Shown: piece after piece, positions 34,943-47,499 of the stretch
Layout: the number at the start of each line of letters is the position of its first letter
Numbering within the stretch: position 1 is the stretch's first letter
From: Panax quinquefolius
Lineage: Eukaryota; Streptophyta; Magnoliopsida; Apiales; Araliaceae
Length of the DNA: 64,000 nucleotides
Reading direction: 5' to 3'
NCBI GenBank assembly: GCA_020205615.1
Contig: CM035167.1
Span: forward strand, 34,078,103 to 34,142,102
The notes under the pieces: model-generated
The model's input: only the letters and a program-made list of their open reading frames with translations
Told to the model about the DNA's origin: nothing
Databases searched by the model: none
Position numbers and translations under genes: made by a program

Positions 34943-36042
34943 CGTAGGTTATAGATCTAGGGTAGGAATACCTTAGGATATGACTTGAGAGATTGTAGCG
35001 AGGGCAATAAGGAGATAAACTTAGAGATTGGGAATGAGTTTAGATACTCATTGCAGGGAAATATTCTGGAGATGTTAGGAATGTCTAGAATAGGCAATAA
35101 GGGAAGTTATAAGGAATGAGAAGATTATAGAGATAAAAGGTTTTATAAAATACGAAGACAATTAAGGTTGTAAGAAAGGAGATAGTAATGGATCTAGGAA
35201 TTGTGGCCTGAAAGGGTGATATTAGAAGATGAATATGGTAAGAAGTTTAGAATTTATAGACTTAGTATCAGGGAGAGAGTAGTGATAAAGAGATTAACTA
35301 AAGATAAGTTTGTAGGAGATGAATTAAGGAAATTCATCAGCAGAAGTTGGAGGAATAAATTGTCTATATAAGTTAGTGATATCAAATTAATGTTTTGGTA
35401 AGTGATGGAGTTAAATGTATTCATATAATGAGTGAAAAGTTGATTGTTCTACTTCAAATAGTACTTGAACCAAAATAGGTCGTAGTAATGGAGAATGATT
35501 CGAAGGATAGAATAAAGAAAGTGTTCGCTGAAGTAGTTGTAACAAAATGTTGGAAGTTATAAGAGGCAAACCTGTGGTGGAATTGGAAAATGTTCATAAA
35601 GAGTATCGAGGGTGGAATTATGTGAAGAGGCAAATTGAAGTTTCTATAAGACTCATATAGAGTATGAAGGAGAGACAACCAAAGAAGGAGTAAAAGAAGT
35701 TGAAATAACATTAAAAGAAAAAAATTTGAATAGATGTTAAGTAGACGCTGGAGAAATTTGGACATCCGTAAGAGAGCTGATCAATAGTATCAAGGTTAAG
35801 TTAAAAAACATGAGAGGCTAGGGAAACAAATGGCAGTAGAGGAGCTGTAGTTGTAATAGTATGGTGTTCCTAGTGCAAGAATTCGTGGGAGAAAACTAGT
35901 GAAAATGTATAAATCATTAGTCGATAAATTATTTTCTTGGAGTACATAGCATATATATATATAATTAAATATATACACCTTGTGTTTGTCAAATTGAAAT
36001 GATTTTCGTTCTTATACTTAGTTATTTGGTATCTTTAGATAA
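34943..36042 (+). other. Element A untranslated leader
   Basis: Purine-rich on the + strand with stops in all frames. It begins right after the primer binding site and runs to the gag ATG at 36043. No conserved domain is visible. Confidence 0.5.
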
Positions 36043-36567
36043 ATGGCATCACAAGTAGGATTACCAGCAAAGATCGACGGAAACCAGATAGAGACAAACC
36101 CAACCCAATAGTTGGTAAACGTGTTACTAGACGCTTCACGATGGAGGTCAGGGAATCCACCAGAAGTTGAACCTAATATTTTAATGATTACCTTGGACTA
36201 TAAATTAGTGGGACCATCAGAATTGAAGGGGGCTGAGGAATCAGGAAATGAAGTATTAAGACAATGTCAAACGAAGGGAGATCGTAAAAGGAAGAGGGAT
36301 GTAAATTCTTCAAATAACTATGTGAAAAAGGAACATAGTAGCACCAGTCAAAGAAATGAAGGTTGTCGTATTTGTAAGAAGAAGCACAGAGGGAGATGTA
36401 TGTTTCGAGGGACTCAATGTTTTACTTGTGGAAATATTGGACATTATTCAAATAGATGCCCATGGCAGAAACATAGTAGGAATAATAAGATCATCGGGAT
36501 TAAGTGTTTCAATTGCGAGGTGGAGGGACACATTGCAAAATTTTGTCCAAAAACCCAGAAATATTAA
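36043..36567 (+). pseudogene. Short zinc-knuckle gag of element A
   Basis: From an ATG at 36043 (MASQVGLPAKIDGNQ) the frame is interrupted once by a TAG at 36109-36111 and then open to 36567, 174 codons in all. The C-terminal half is a nucleocapsid. It has a CRICKKKHRGRC segment, a CCHC knuckle CFTCGNIGHYSNRC and a second knuckle CFNCEVEGHIAKFC, in a lysine- and arginine-rich context. This CxxC-H-C plus CCHC order is typical of plant Ty3/gypsy gag. The capsid domain is missing, so the protein is less than half the usual length. Together with the absence of pol this marks element A as non-autonomous, possibly mobilised by a gypsy partner. Confidence 0.75.
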
Positions 36568-37386
36568 CCTAAAGGGGAACCAAAATCTCAAATCCAAACC
36601 AGCAAGTGAAGGGAACAGAAACGTCAAAGATGAATGTTAGATTTTGGGGATATTTCAAATAGTTAGAATGTTAGAATAATATTTTGAATAGTATATATAA
36701 ATACATCTATATGTATGGTAGAGGTTACAAATTTTGGTATAAGTTCAGTAAAGATAATAGATTTTATCTTTTGGTCTATGATAGGTACATTATGTAATAG
36801 TAGTCGTAAGATGAACTGAAATGTAATTAGTGAAACTTGTTGTTATATAATAAATATATTTTAAATTTGGAAGGTATTTGCAAAGTGTTAAAAAAATTGT
36901 TAAAGAAAAATGAATATTTATGCATTAAATATGTTTAATCATGGTGAACGTAGGTTAATGATAAGTCTAAAAAGTATTTTAGACGATACTATAAAAGATT
37001 GAATAAAAGTTATTCCCTAATAATAATTATGATAGTGATCGTATTCTTTTGGTCAAAAAGAAAATTGTGAAAGATGAAAAGTCAGTTATGAAAGGAAGTA
37101 AAGGTAATTAAGGTTACTTTATATCAAAAGTATGAGATTAGTAGTGGATTAGACAACCATAGCCAAAGGATTTGCTTAAATAAACCACTAGGATTAATAA
37201 TCTAAAGTGAAGAAAGTTAGAGATAATTTTGAGAAGTAAAGGAATGATTTAAGAATATCATTATTACTAGTTATGATAAAGTAATTCAACCGAAGAAATG
37301 AATTAGCTGTATCTTTAAATAAGAGGTATAATTGACTACCATAAGTGTAAATCGTATATGGATTTGAGACATATGAAGGAGGAAAC
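36568..37386 (+). other. Element A internal region, non-coding
   Basis: AT-rich, with stops in all frames and no pol motif. It is interrupted at 37387 by solo LTR L8 and continues at 41277. Confidence 0.6.
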
Positions 37387-38519
37387 TGTAAGACCCCGAA
37401 TTTTATGAAATAAAAGTATTCAATTTTTCTATTTAGTAAATAGTTAAATTGATAAAAAGTTAATGTTAAGGGTGATATGTGAATTTTTTTTAAAATAAGC
37501 AAGTGGCTATAAAATACTCATTTTTATTGGGGAATATTCGTTTATCGGGGAATATTCATACGACGACACAACCATTTGTGGGCCCCATAACAGAATAACT
37601 GTCGAATAAAGAAAATGACAAGTTTTAGTTTTTATAAATGTTGCACAGTAGCACACGGTTTTGCATAGTATTTTTGAATTATTGATTCTTACGTAAGAAG
37701 GAACTACTCAATAATCGTTACAGTAATTACTGTTCAATATTTTATTTTATTGATTCAATAATTGTTGCGTTGATATTTTATATTATTGTTGTTTCAATAA
37801 TTATCACTGCACAGTATTTCCCATTATCAGATCAATAATTCATATTATTGGAATAATATAATTAGATAGCATTATTGACAATGTCTAGAAAGTTCTGTCA
37901 AGGAGAGGTTTGGTCACCTAATTGCGCGCCAATAAGAAGAAATCTTTATTGGAAAGCCCCTCTTTCCTGGGAACGGCCTGGTTGCCATTATTTTGATTCT
38001 GTAATATTATTTGTGAATAATTAATTATTGATTTATATGATAAGGAAATATTTATTTGATGTGCATATAAATGATGGATTTATTTATGTGGTTATAAATG
38101 AAGGAATTAATGTTGAGGTATTTTATCAGCATTTTGTTGGATTGGAGGTATTAAAAGATCAAATCAGAGTTCTTACAGCTCTATTGTATGAGTTATAATT
38201 TGTAATCCGACTGTTGGATCGTTGTGATTTTTGGATATGTTATACATATATAAGTTGAGTATATGTCCACAAATTTTGAACCGTTAAAAATGATTTATTA
38301 ACCGTTAAGTTGATTTGTTATGAATTTTAAGAGGTAACTGATTCGGAAATTAGGTTTATAAATGATTTTGGTGAAAATTTCTAGAATTAAGTGGGCCCCA
38401 CTTGTGGTTGGTGAAGAAATGTGCTAAATTTTATTTCAAATATGGTGGGTGGCAATAATAGCAGATAAAGCCATCGTGGTGGCAGTCAAGAAATGCAGCT
38501 TTGGCGTCTTAACATTTTC

Positions 38520-38529
38520 CTATAAATAG
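38520..38529 (+). promoter_or_regulatory. TATA box of LTR L8
   Basis: CTATAAATAG followed by AGGGCTAAGTTAGAATTAAA, the family promoter context. Confidence 0.5.
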
Positions 38530-39865
38530 AGGGCTAAGTTAGAATTAAAAATCACAACAGAAACATAAGTTTTCTCTCTTTCTCTCTCTATATTATCGAG
38601 CGTATTTTGTGAGTATTTAGATACTTTGTGATTTTTTATTTATCCGTGCAAGTTTCATTCAGCATCATATCTGATATTCCAGTCAGAAGTACTACTCTTT
38701 TGAGGTAAGGGATTTTAAGGGTTATTATGTTTTTCATGTTTCGTAATTTTTCCTACCTTCAAAAATTCTAGAAAAATTTGAAATGATAATTGGATGAGAT
38801 TTCTTGTTTGTGTCCAAAAATGGTGATTTTTGGATGTATAGATTAAGAGTTATGAATTTTATGAGAAAAGACTATTTTAAAAGTAAACCCTTATAACTCC
38901 TTATGGTTAACTCCAAAATTGATGAAATTTTTATTGGGAGTACAGGTATATAATAGAAGTATACTCTGTAAATTTTGGAATTTTTGGACAAAATTACAAT
39001 TTATGATAAATGTCTAAATATTTGGCAGTTTTGGCCATATGAAAAATAGTAAATAAATTTTAAAAATTCTGAGAAAAATATATGTTCAATATTGAACTAT
39101 ATTCTGCTAAATCCCAGAAAAGAAAATATGTTCGTACTGATTTGGTATTTTTCATGAACATGGACTAGTTATGAGTAAATGAATTAAATATGTTGTGTGA
39201 AGTAAGAAAATTGGAAAATAGGATTTTATGGCTTGAGAATCCTATATGAGGTATATGCAGATATTTTATGAGGGTTTTGGTTATTGGTGATGAAATCTTA
39301 TGAGTTTGGCATTTTAGGATGATTAAATGCATTATTTAGTAAAGTGTAAACAATTAAAATAAATTGTTTATAATTTTAAGAAATGTTATTCTTTCAATAT
39401 CATTATACCGAAATATTGGTATGGATTTTATTGTGGAATTTCTACCTTTTTCATGTCAGGGTTACTATTCATGAGTTACTATTCACGAGTTACTATTCAT
39501 GGGTACTATTCACAACAAAAATAATTTCTTTTTCTGACCAAATTATCGTTGATTTATGAATCTTACTCTTGAAATTAATAGATTGTTGATCATGTTATTT
39601 TTATTATCATATATAATATTTTATAACCCTAATGATGATATTTCTTTTTGACTTGAGTGTAAAGATGAGTAGATTATTGGTATGATCGTGACTATGAGTT
39701 CTCTTTGGCTAGTAGTGCAAAGTTGAATCATTGAATGGTATGATCATGACCATTGAATTTACAATTGAATATTTTTAGCTTAAATGCAAAGGTGAATTGA
39801 TCAACATGGTTATAATTATGGTTTATATAAATTCTGAAATGATTATGTATTTCTTTGAGATATTA

Positions 39866-40088
39866 ATATCTTTAGCCTGTAGTGCAAAGATGAATTATTG
39901 TTGAATATCTTTGGCCCGTAGTGCAAAGATGACCTATTGTTGAATATCTTTGGTCGTAGTGCAAAGACGACCTGTTGTTGAATATCTTTGGCCTATAGTG
40001 CAAAGATGAATTATTGATGAATATCTTTGGTCCGTAGTGCAAAGACGAACTGTTAATGAATATCTTTGGCCCGTAGTGCAAAGATGAA
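39866..40088. repeat. ~36-bp hairpin tandem repeats in L8
   Basis: About six copies of GAATATCTTTGGCCCGTAGT and GCAAAGATGA with a short spacer. Arms ATCTTTG and CAAAGAT flank the GCCCGTAGTG loop. Confidence 0.85.
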
Positions 40089-40633
40089 TTTATTAGTATG
40101 ATTATGAACATTAACTGTGATTTGGTATAACCATGATCTTTGATGTTTCAGGTAAAGATAAGTGATGAAAATTATCTTTTTCCTAGATGAGAAGAGGAAT
40201 TTAGAATCACAATTATGATTATGAGTTATTCATATGATTGTGGAAAGGAATTGTTGATTGATGTTACAGGGATAAAACATTGTTGGTGGACTTTTAACAT
40301 AGAGAAGATAATAGACTTTATGGTCTATTTGACTCTTCTAATGGATTGCTCGTTCCGCTACAACTATGATTGAAAAGTTTTATCATCTACCATATGTTCT
40401 AAATCTCTGATTCATTACTGACGAAGGCTATGGATATTTTAATTATCTTTAGTCATGATATTCTTTACTGAGCTAGTTGTGCTCACCCTTTTGCTTCACA
40501 ATTCCTTTTAGGTAAAAAGAGTGTAGCTGGGTCGAGCGGGGATAACAGGGGAATAGAACGGTGGTCTATAGCTGTTAAGGTTATCCCTAAATAGTATGGA
40601 AATAATTTTATTGAGAACTTTAGATAAGTGTGT

Positions 40634-41113
40634 CGTATTGTATACGTCATTTGATATTTAATTTTGGTGAACCGACTAGGGTGAGGCGAACCCAACGTTG
40701 GAAGAGTGTTTTGCCACTATTATACAAGATGTCTAACGACATACAAACTCGCGTTATCATAAGACAGGGTTGTGTACATCCACTTGCTGAGTATATCTAC
40801 GAGCACTACCTATATGATCTTGGAGTTTTGTTGAAATATAATTCCCAATTGGAGACATTGGAGATAGATATATGTCAAGAGAAGACTCAACATTGGAAAG
40901 AACATGATAGTAATCTTCTCATTTTTCTTTGGGGTCTATTGGGTCAACCAAGGATAATTATGTGGGCATATGGTATCTATCATAACCTAGACACATGGCC
41001 TCCCATGTACGAAGGTTTCCTTGATCACTTCCCAAAGGTTTTAATTTCTAAAACAGTTTTTGACTATACCTATATGTAAGGTGTCATTGTGACTTACTAC
41101 CCAAGTTGGTGTC
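40634..41113 (+). other. Captured ORF of unknown origin inside L8
   Basis: Relative to L9 and L10 this LTR has ~480 extra bases between TTGAGAACTTTAGATAAGTG and the conserved GTGTTGTTGTATTTTGCACG. The insert is open for 149 codons (40633-41079). The first ATG is at 40729, giving 116 residues from MSNDIQTRVIIRQGC through LAEYIYEHYLYDLGVLLKYN and WPPMYEGFLDHFPKVLISK to FDYTYM and a TAA. It is not gag, protease, RT, RNase H or integrase, and I do not recognise the family. It is tryptophan- and tyrosine-rich with no evident signal peptide or zinc ligands. It could be a captured host exon or other foreign sequence. The L7 homologue is frameshifted. Confidence 0.6.
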
Positions 41114-41276
41114 GAGAGTCACAGTTGGTATATAAATTTGTATCAAAACTCAAAACATATGTGTTGTTGTATTTTGCACGACAATTGTTGTAATAAAGTT
41201 GTAGTTGTTTTATGTACCATGTATTTGGCGACTCAGAATAGGTTGGATTGATTGGACCTATTTCGGGGCTATCACA

Positions 41277-42189
41277 GAAATATTTAACTATAGTATTAAA
41301 AGTTAAATGAAACAACGAGGTACTGATAAAAGATTTTAATAAATTTAAGATTGCGATAAGAGTTCAGCTAACTGTATTCAGAAGCGTTAGTTATATGAAA
41401 AGGTTATGAGAAAGAAGATAAAACTTGAATAAGATAATAGATAGAGATGGGAATATAAGATATAAAGAAAGAATTTGAGACAAATTATAAGGGGGAAGAC
41501 ACCGAAGCCAGATTTCTGTAGGCACACCGATTTGTTCGGTTACAAACAGATAGCTACCATTGTGAGATGTGGTGATTGAACCATGGAGGTTACAATTTAG
41601 TAAAATATTATGGTTAGAATACCAAGGGTATAAAATATAAGACAATAAGTCAAAGAGAGCGCTATAGTTAAACAGGGACGAAATTAGAATTAATGTTGAA
41701 GGAGAAATTTGAGTTCAAGTAAGTTAAGATAAGGATAAATAATGATTAAGTTTTTTTAACTTGACAAATAGTCGTGGTACACGACAAATAAGGACATGGA
41801 GAAATAAATGTTATGTGTGTTAAATGTTCTATGTGTTTAACGATTAAATTTAAATACAATGGTGAAGTCTATTGATTCAATTTATATAAACTTTCGAATA
41901 AAGAATGGATAAGGATTCGTAATATGGAATCTTATAAAGAGGGGAGAATTTATTAATTCAAAATTTTTATGATCTTAATTTTTGCATTAAATGTGTGGAT
42001 GTGGAACTATGTTTCCTAAGGAAATTATGGGCCAAAATAAGTTAAATAAAACTTAGGCTGAGCCTAGAAATTGTTTTTATTCCTAAAAAATAAGGAATTA
42101 AAGGTGGAATGAATGTCGAATGATAGACATAAAGGAAAGTATACATTGATGATGATTCCGTGGACGGAATCCTTATAAGGAGGGGAGAA
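41277..42189 (+). other. Element A internal 3' part and polypurine tract
   Basis: No coding sequence is seen. AAGGAGGGGAGAA at 42177-42189 directly precedes the 3' LTR start TGTGAGGATCTG and is the polypurine tract. A second similar tract, AAAGAGGGGAGAA, lies near 41937-41950 with similar upstream sequence (GGAATC-TTATAA), suggesting a ~240-bp duplication of the 3' end. Confidence 0.6.
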
Positions 42190-43950
42190 TGTGAGGATCT
42201 GAAATTTTACGAATAATTTTTTTTTTATTTAATAGTGATATTGATTACCAATATTATGATAAGTATCTGTGATATAAGTCTAGAGAGGTGGTTAATTTGT
42301 GTATTAACTAAGGAAATATGTAGAGTTGTCTTTAATAGAGAATAGAAACCCTAACCTTAAGTCTAGGTAGGGATTCGGTAGAAAATATAGTTATAAAAAT
42401 TGTATTGATGAATATATGTTTGTACGATATAGAAGTGATAATCAATGATTGATCAGATAGGGTATAAACTTAGTAAACCCTAATAAGGGATTAGAAATCT
42501 TAATCGAATGTTGGATAACCCTAGTTTTCATTTTAGAAACCCTAAACCTTGATAAACGAACCTTAGACCTAATTAGGGGTAACACTAAGAGTTTGAGATA
42601 TTAAATATTATCACAAGTATGTAGATGTAAATTATGTATAAAATTTAGAAGGGAAATCAAGTGAGATATAACAAACCCTAATTGGTAAACCCTAATTGGT
42701 AAACCCTAATTTTCATTTTCGAGAGTCCAAAACACTAATTAGGATATTCAAAACCCTAATTTGGGAATTCAATAGTTAAGTTTAAATGCCTAAGTGTTAA
42801 AAGGAATGGGATAAATGGGAAATGTCTAAAATTCCCTTCAAATTATAGTGGAAAAGATTAAATTACCCTTAGTGGGTGCGAAATGACCGAAATACACTTT
42901 TCTTAAATTTTAAGTAAAATATTACACAATCTTTGTGAGTCATCACTCCAAACTTATCCCTTCTGCTTAAATTATATCCTATATCTGATCTTTAGTGACA
43001 CCTTGCACATTTGGATGCATGAATCAAAAATCAAAGTGTATAACTTAAGTAAAATCTTACTTTACTTAGCATTCTCTCCAAATCTTTTCTCTCTCTATAA
43101 TTTTGAAGCTAGAGTGAGAAAGAGTGATAAGTTAGGCCAATATCATGTCTTATCAAGTCAAGGATCAGAACCCAAAAATCAGAATCAAAGATTAAGCTTA
43201 GAAAGGTATAAACCGTAACTCTTGTAAATCATATGATTTCTTGTTAGATGTTGTTTATTGTTGGTTAAAGTAGTGTTAAGAGATGTTATTTAGTGATCCA
43301 AAATGTTACATCAAGGATTCATAACATCTAGGTGTTAAAAAAATCAAGTTTTAAGGACTAACTAAGAACCCTAAAAGTGTGTCCGACAACGAAATGTCTT
43401 GCCCCTTAGATCTGAAATCTGTTAGGTGTTTAAAATGTTTGATGTATTATATTTGTAGTATGTTGTGAGCTTAGTAACCTAGAAGTGAAAACAAGATCAT
43501 AGGAGGTGTAGATTTCAAGATATTAATAGTCAAACCTCATTGACCGATCATGGAAAATTGCCTTCTAGGCAGCCCAGAAATCCCTAGAAGGTCTGACAAG
43601 CATTTTTAAGGCCATGAATCTTGTTGTTGTTTGCTTGTTTGGCCATGTTGTTGTTTCTATGTTGAAGTGTGACATGAGGACTACAGAATAAAACATTTAG
43701 ATCAAACAGAAAATATATATAATCAAAGATAATCACGGTCAAAGTAGCGTTGACCAACTATCTTGAACGAAATCTGGAAAACCCAAAATTTGCTCAAGAA
43801 CAACTTCTGACAAGAGTTTGACCAGCTTTGATCTACCATGTGTGATGTTGTTACGATGGACTGATGATTTAAAGTTGTTCTTTGACATCTCTACTACATT
43901 GGTGAACCATTAAAATACATTAAGAAAGCCTAGAAAACAAGGATTAAAGG
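42190..43950 (+). mobile_element. Element A: 3' LTR, left part
   Basis: It starts TGTGAGGATCTGAAATTTTA and is collinear with 30635-32328 at high identity, including telo-boxes at about 42347-42760. It carries a ~20-bp stretch, GCCTTCTAGGCAGCCCAGAA near 43559, that is absent from the 5' LTR. It is interrupted at 43951 by a chromovirus and continues at 54151. Confidence 0.9.
43946..43950. repeat. Target site duplication AAAGG, left
   Basis: AAAGG here and at 54146-54150 flank the chromovirus. The 5' LTR of element A has a single AAAGG in ATTAAAGGACTCAAAG. Confidence 0.95.
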
Positions 43951-46579
43951 TGTGACGCCCCCAAAATAGGTATACAACACCCATTCTGAGTCACCAAACA
44001 CATGGTACAGAAACAACTACAACTTTATTAATACAACTGTCTGTCAAGAAAAATACGACAACAACACATAAACTGTGAGTTTAAATACAAATATTGTCAT
44101 CTAGACAATATCCACACTCAAATAAGTTCTCATTACAATTATTGATACACTATTTTACAAAATAGTGAGGACTACTAAAATAACTTCTAGAACCATCATT
44201 CCACACCCCGACTAGTACTCGCTACATTCTCGCCTCCTGAGAAGAAAAATGGAACAAAAAGGAAAAGGGTTAGCTCAACTAGCCCAGTAAAGAACATTAT
44301 GACTAAGATAATATAAAACAAATTATCGTTAGTCTTCAACAGGAAAAAATCTAATAGAATACAATAGACAACCAGTTTTAAATCAATATTTGCAGCGGAA
44401 TTAATAATTCATTAGAAAAGTTGAGTAGAAAATAAAATCTACTATCTTCTATATATGAATTTAAAAGTCCATCGTCAATATTTTATCCTTGTAAGATCAA
44501 TCAATATATATAGCTGGAATTAATATTCATCTTTGCACTACAGGCCAAAGATATTCATCAGTTGCTCATGTTCATCTAAACACCTGTTCATCTTTGCACT
44601 ACGGCCAAAGATATTTATCAGGAAATCATTCATTTTTGCACTACAGGCCAAAGATATTCAGTAATATCATCATTTAGGACTGAGGATTATGAAAAATGTT
44701 TTAAAGAAAACAAATCCAGTGAGACAAAAGAACAAATATTAGGGATTCGTATTACAGTTTTATCCAAGTTCAATAATACTCCATAATAACCAATTTTGAA
44801 GCAAAATTCAAAAATAAAAATCAAAACATGGATACAATCAAAGATAGTAACCATAATAGACATCTTAGACAAAAAGAAGAAAATTTCATTTTTTGGTGAA
44901 TAGTGTCGTATACGTGAATAGTACCGTATACGTGAATAGAAACCCCAACACAAAAAGTTCCAAATTTGATAAAATGTTCAGACCAATATTTCGGCATAAT
45001 GATATTGAAAGAAATAATATCATTTATGAAGAAAATAACATCCCTTACCTCAAAAGGATTGTACTTCTGACTGAATATCGGATATAACGCTGAAAGAAAC
45101 TTGCACCGTATAGCAACACTCAAAGTATCAAAATACTCACAAGAACACACTCGATATTATAGAGAGAGAAAACATCAGATTCTGGTGTATTTTCAATTCT
45201 AACCTAAGCACCCTATTTATAGTAAATTGCTTAAAACACCAAAGTAAAAAATTTAATAAAATATTAATATATATATATATATATATATTATAAATTCCTA
45301 CGCACACCTCCACTGATCCAAAACATCAGCCACACATGTGCCAAACTCACAAAAAATGTTTTTCATATAAAAATCATTTAAAACTCCAAAAAAAAATCAA
45401 GTATTCCGGAACATCAATAATTCACAATAAATAGCCCTTTTATCAGAAAAATTCGAATCTTATGTCCATTCCATAGGAAATTCACTTCTCTACAACTTTG
45501 CAAAAGAAAGTTTTTCCAAATTCCAAACAAAAATTGACCGAAATCCATATACGGACGATTTTACAGGCTATAATCAAATTTCAGTCAAGAAATGGGTCCA
45601 CCAAAATGTTTAGCATGTTTTAAATATTTTTATTAACAAAAATACTCTTCTTCCTCATTTACCCATATATCCCACATTCATTGTAAAAAATATCACCATT
45701 ATTATATTATTGCAATATACTAATATATTTAAATGAATTATTTTATCAGAAAAGGATAAAATATCTATTTTCAACAATTGTCACATTAAAAATTTTCTCC
45801 ATTTATATCCACATAAAATGAATATTTTCCTTATCGTAAAAATCAATAATTAATTATTCACAAATAATATTACAGAATCACACTACTGACAACCAGGCCG
45901 TTCCCAAGAAAGAAAGGGCTTTCCAATAAGGATTTCTCCTTACTGGCGCGCAATTAGGTGACCAAACCACTCTTTAGACAGAACTTTCTAGACATTGCCA
46001 ATAATGTTATCTAATAATATTATTCAAATAATATGAATTATTGATTTGATAATGGAAAATATTGTGTAGTGACAATTATTAAAACAACAATAATATAAAA
46101 TATCAACGTAGCAATTATTGAATCAATAAAATAAAATATTGAACAGCAATTACTATAATAATTATTGAGTAGTGCCTTTTTACGTAAGAATCAATAATTG
46201 GTGCAATACCGTGTGCTACTGTGCAACAACGCGTATTACTATGTTTTAGCCACCGGGTATTCCAACAGTGTTAACGGTAACAACTACGTCGTTATTTATA
46301 AAAACTCATACTTGTCATTTTCTTCATCCAATCGCTTTCCGTTATGGGCCCCCACACAAGGTCGCACTGCAAGTAAATACGAATATTCCAGACATCAAGA
46401 ATATTCCACGACCAAACGAATATTCCCCGACAACAATGACTGTTTTATAACCACTTGCTTATTTGAAATATTTGCGCATTTTACCCATAACTAACAATAT
46501 TAATCAAATCAACCCTTACTATTTTAAAATAATAAATAGAGGAAATTAAATTTTATTTATAATAAGTTGGGGTCTTACA
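43951..46579 (-). mobile_element. L9: 3' LTR
   Basis: It runs from TGTGACGCCCCCAAAATAGG to GGGGTCTTACA, 2,629 bp. Hairpin repeats (three copies) are at 44526-44660, a TATA box on the minus strand is at 45213-45222 and an (AT)n tract is at 45265-45288. Confidence 0.92.
45213..45222 (-). promoter_or_regulatory. TATA box of LTR L9
   Basis: CTATAAATAG on the minus strand, in the same context as L4. The corresponding 16-base segment is deleted in L10. Confidence 0.5.
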
Positions 46580-46590
46580 ACCTCCCCTCC

Positions 46591-46974
46591 TTATGAAATT
46601 TCGTCCTCGAAAATGACGTACGTAACTGGTGTTTCGAAAAGGTGAGGATACATCGCTTTCATTTCTATTTCCAACTCCCAGGTCATTTCCTCAATAGCAT
46701 GGTTTCTCCATAAAACCTTAACTTGTGGTATAACCTTGGTGCGTAGGACATGTTCTTTCCTATCCAAGATCTTAACAGGTACTTCCTCATACGTTAAATC
46801 TTCGGCTATCTCGTCTGGTTCTAACTCAATAATGTGGTTCAGGTCCTTCACATATTTACGAAGCACAGATATGTGAAAAACATTGTGAACACGAGACATG
46901 CTTGGAGGTAACGCGAGTCTATGGGCCACATTTCCTACTTGGTCAAGAATCTGAATCTTGTAACTCCCTTCCAT
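46591..46974 (-). pseudogene. Chromodomain-like C-terminal tail of pol
   Basis: An open slice of 127 codons contains [19 protein letters not shown] and VLRKYVKDLNHII, the end of the integrase C-terminal region. The chromodomain-like tail [20 protein letters not shown] follows and ends FEDEIS, 11 bases before the LTR. In chromoviruses this domain follows integrase and is thought to guide insertion to heterochromatin. A local duplication at 46950-47115 separates it from the rest of pol. Confidence 0.85.
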
Positions 46975-47115
46975 AGAGCAATACGTAACTCCCTTCCAAT
47001 AAATTGTGGATAAATCATGGATTGAGCTTTCCTCTCTAGATTGACCAATAAATCATGGATTGAGCTTTTCTCTCTTCCTGAATCTTGTAACTCCCTTCCA
47101 TGGAGCAATACGTAA
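46950..47115. repeat. Local duplication inside the integrase tail
   Basis: AATAAATCATGGATTGAGCT and its variant occur twice (about 47008 and 47048). TCTTGTAACTCCCTTCCAT plus GAGCAATACGTAAC also occurs twice (about 46955 and 47083). The other copies in the window have each once, so this copy carries a scrambled tandem duplication that breaks the frame. Confidence 0.75.
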
Positions 47116-47499
47116 CAATACATGATCCCCAATATTAAATTTCATGTCCTTTCAATGAAGATCCGCATAACTCTTTTGTCGATCATGTGCCGTTGGTATA
47201 CGTTGTCAGATTATTTGGATCTTTTCTGTAGTCATTCGTACCAACTCTGGTCCCAACAACGTTGCTTCTCCCACCTCATCCCAACATACTAGAGATTGAC
47301 ACTTTTGCTCATACAATGCTTCAAATGAAGACACACCTATACTTGCTTGATAACTGTTGTTGTAGGAGAATTCCACCAATGGTAAATACTTATCTCAACT
47401 CCCTTTGAAGTCTAAGACACAAGGTCTTAATAGATCTTCAAGAGTTTGAATAGTCCTCCTTGATTGTCCGTCCGTTTGAGGATGGTATGCCGAACTAAA
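46975..47499 (-). pseudogene. Integrase C-terminal region, with two nonsense codons
   Basis: In the same frame as the upstream RNase H-integrase slice the minus strand reads [33 protein letters not shown] and LGPELVRMTTEKIQ, then IGDHVLLRIAPWKGVTRF. In-frame TGA codons lie at 47395-47397 and 47152-47154. The catalytic glutamate region of the DDE core would be near the start of this segment. Confidence 0.8.

Larger units (their letters stand above)
37387..41276 (+). mobile_element. L8: solo LTR in element A, long subfamily
   Basis: It starts TGTAAGACCCCGAATTTTAT and ends TTTCGGGGCTATCACA at 41276. Flanks GAAAC (37382-37386) and GAAAT (41277-41281) form a 5-bp duplication with one difference. 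At 3.89 kb it is collinear with L7, with the same extra block downstream of the TATA box (about 38715-39390) and a captured segment (40634-41113). The TATA box CTATAAATAG is at 38520-38529. Hairpin repeats are at 39866-40088. Confidence 0.9.

Noticed and set aside
35454..35765. 103-codon minus-strand ORF
   Set aside because: A leucine/phenylalanine-rich translation of the purine-rich leader read on the wrong strand; no homology pattern.
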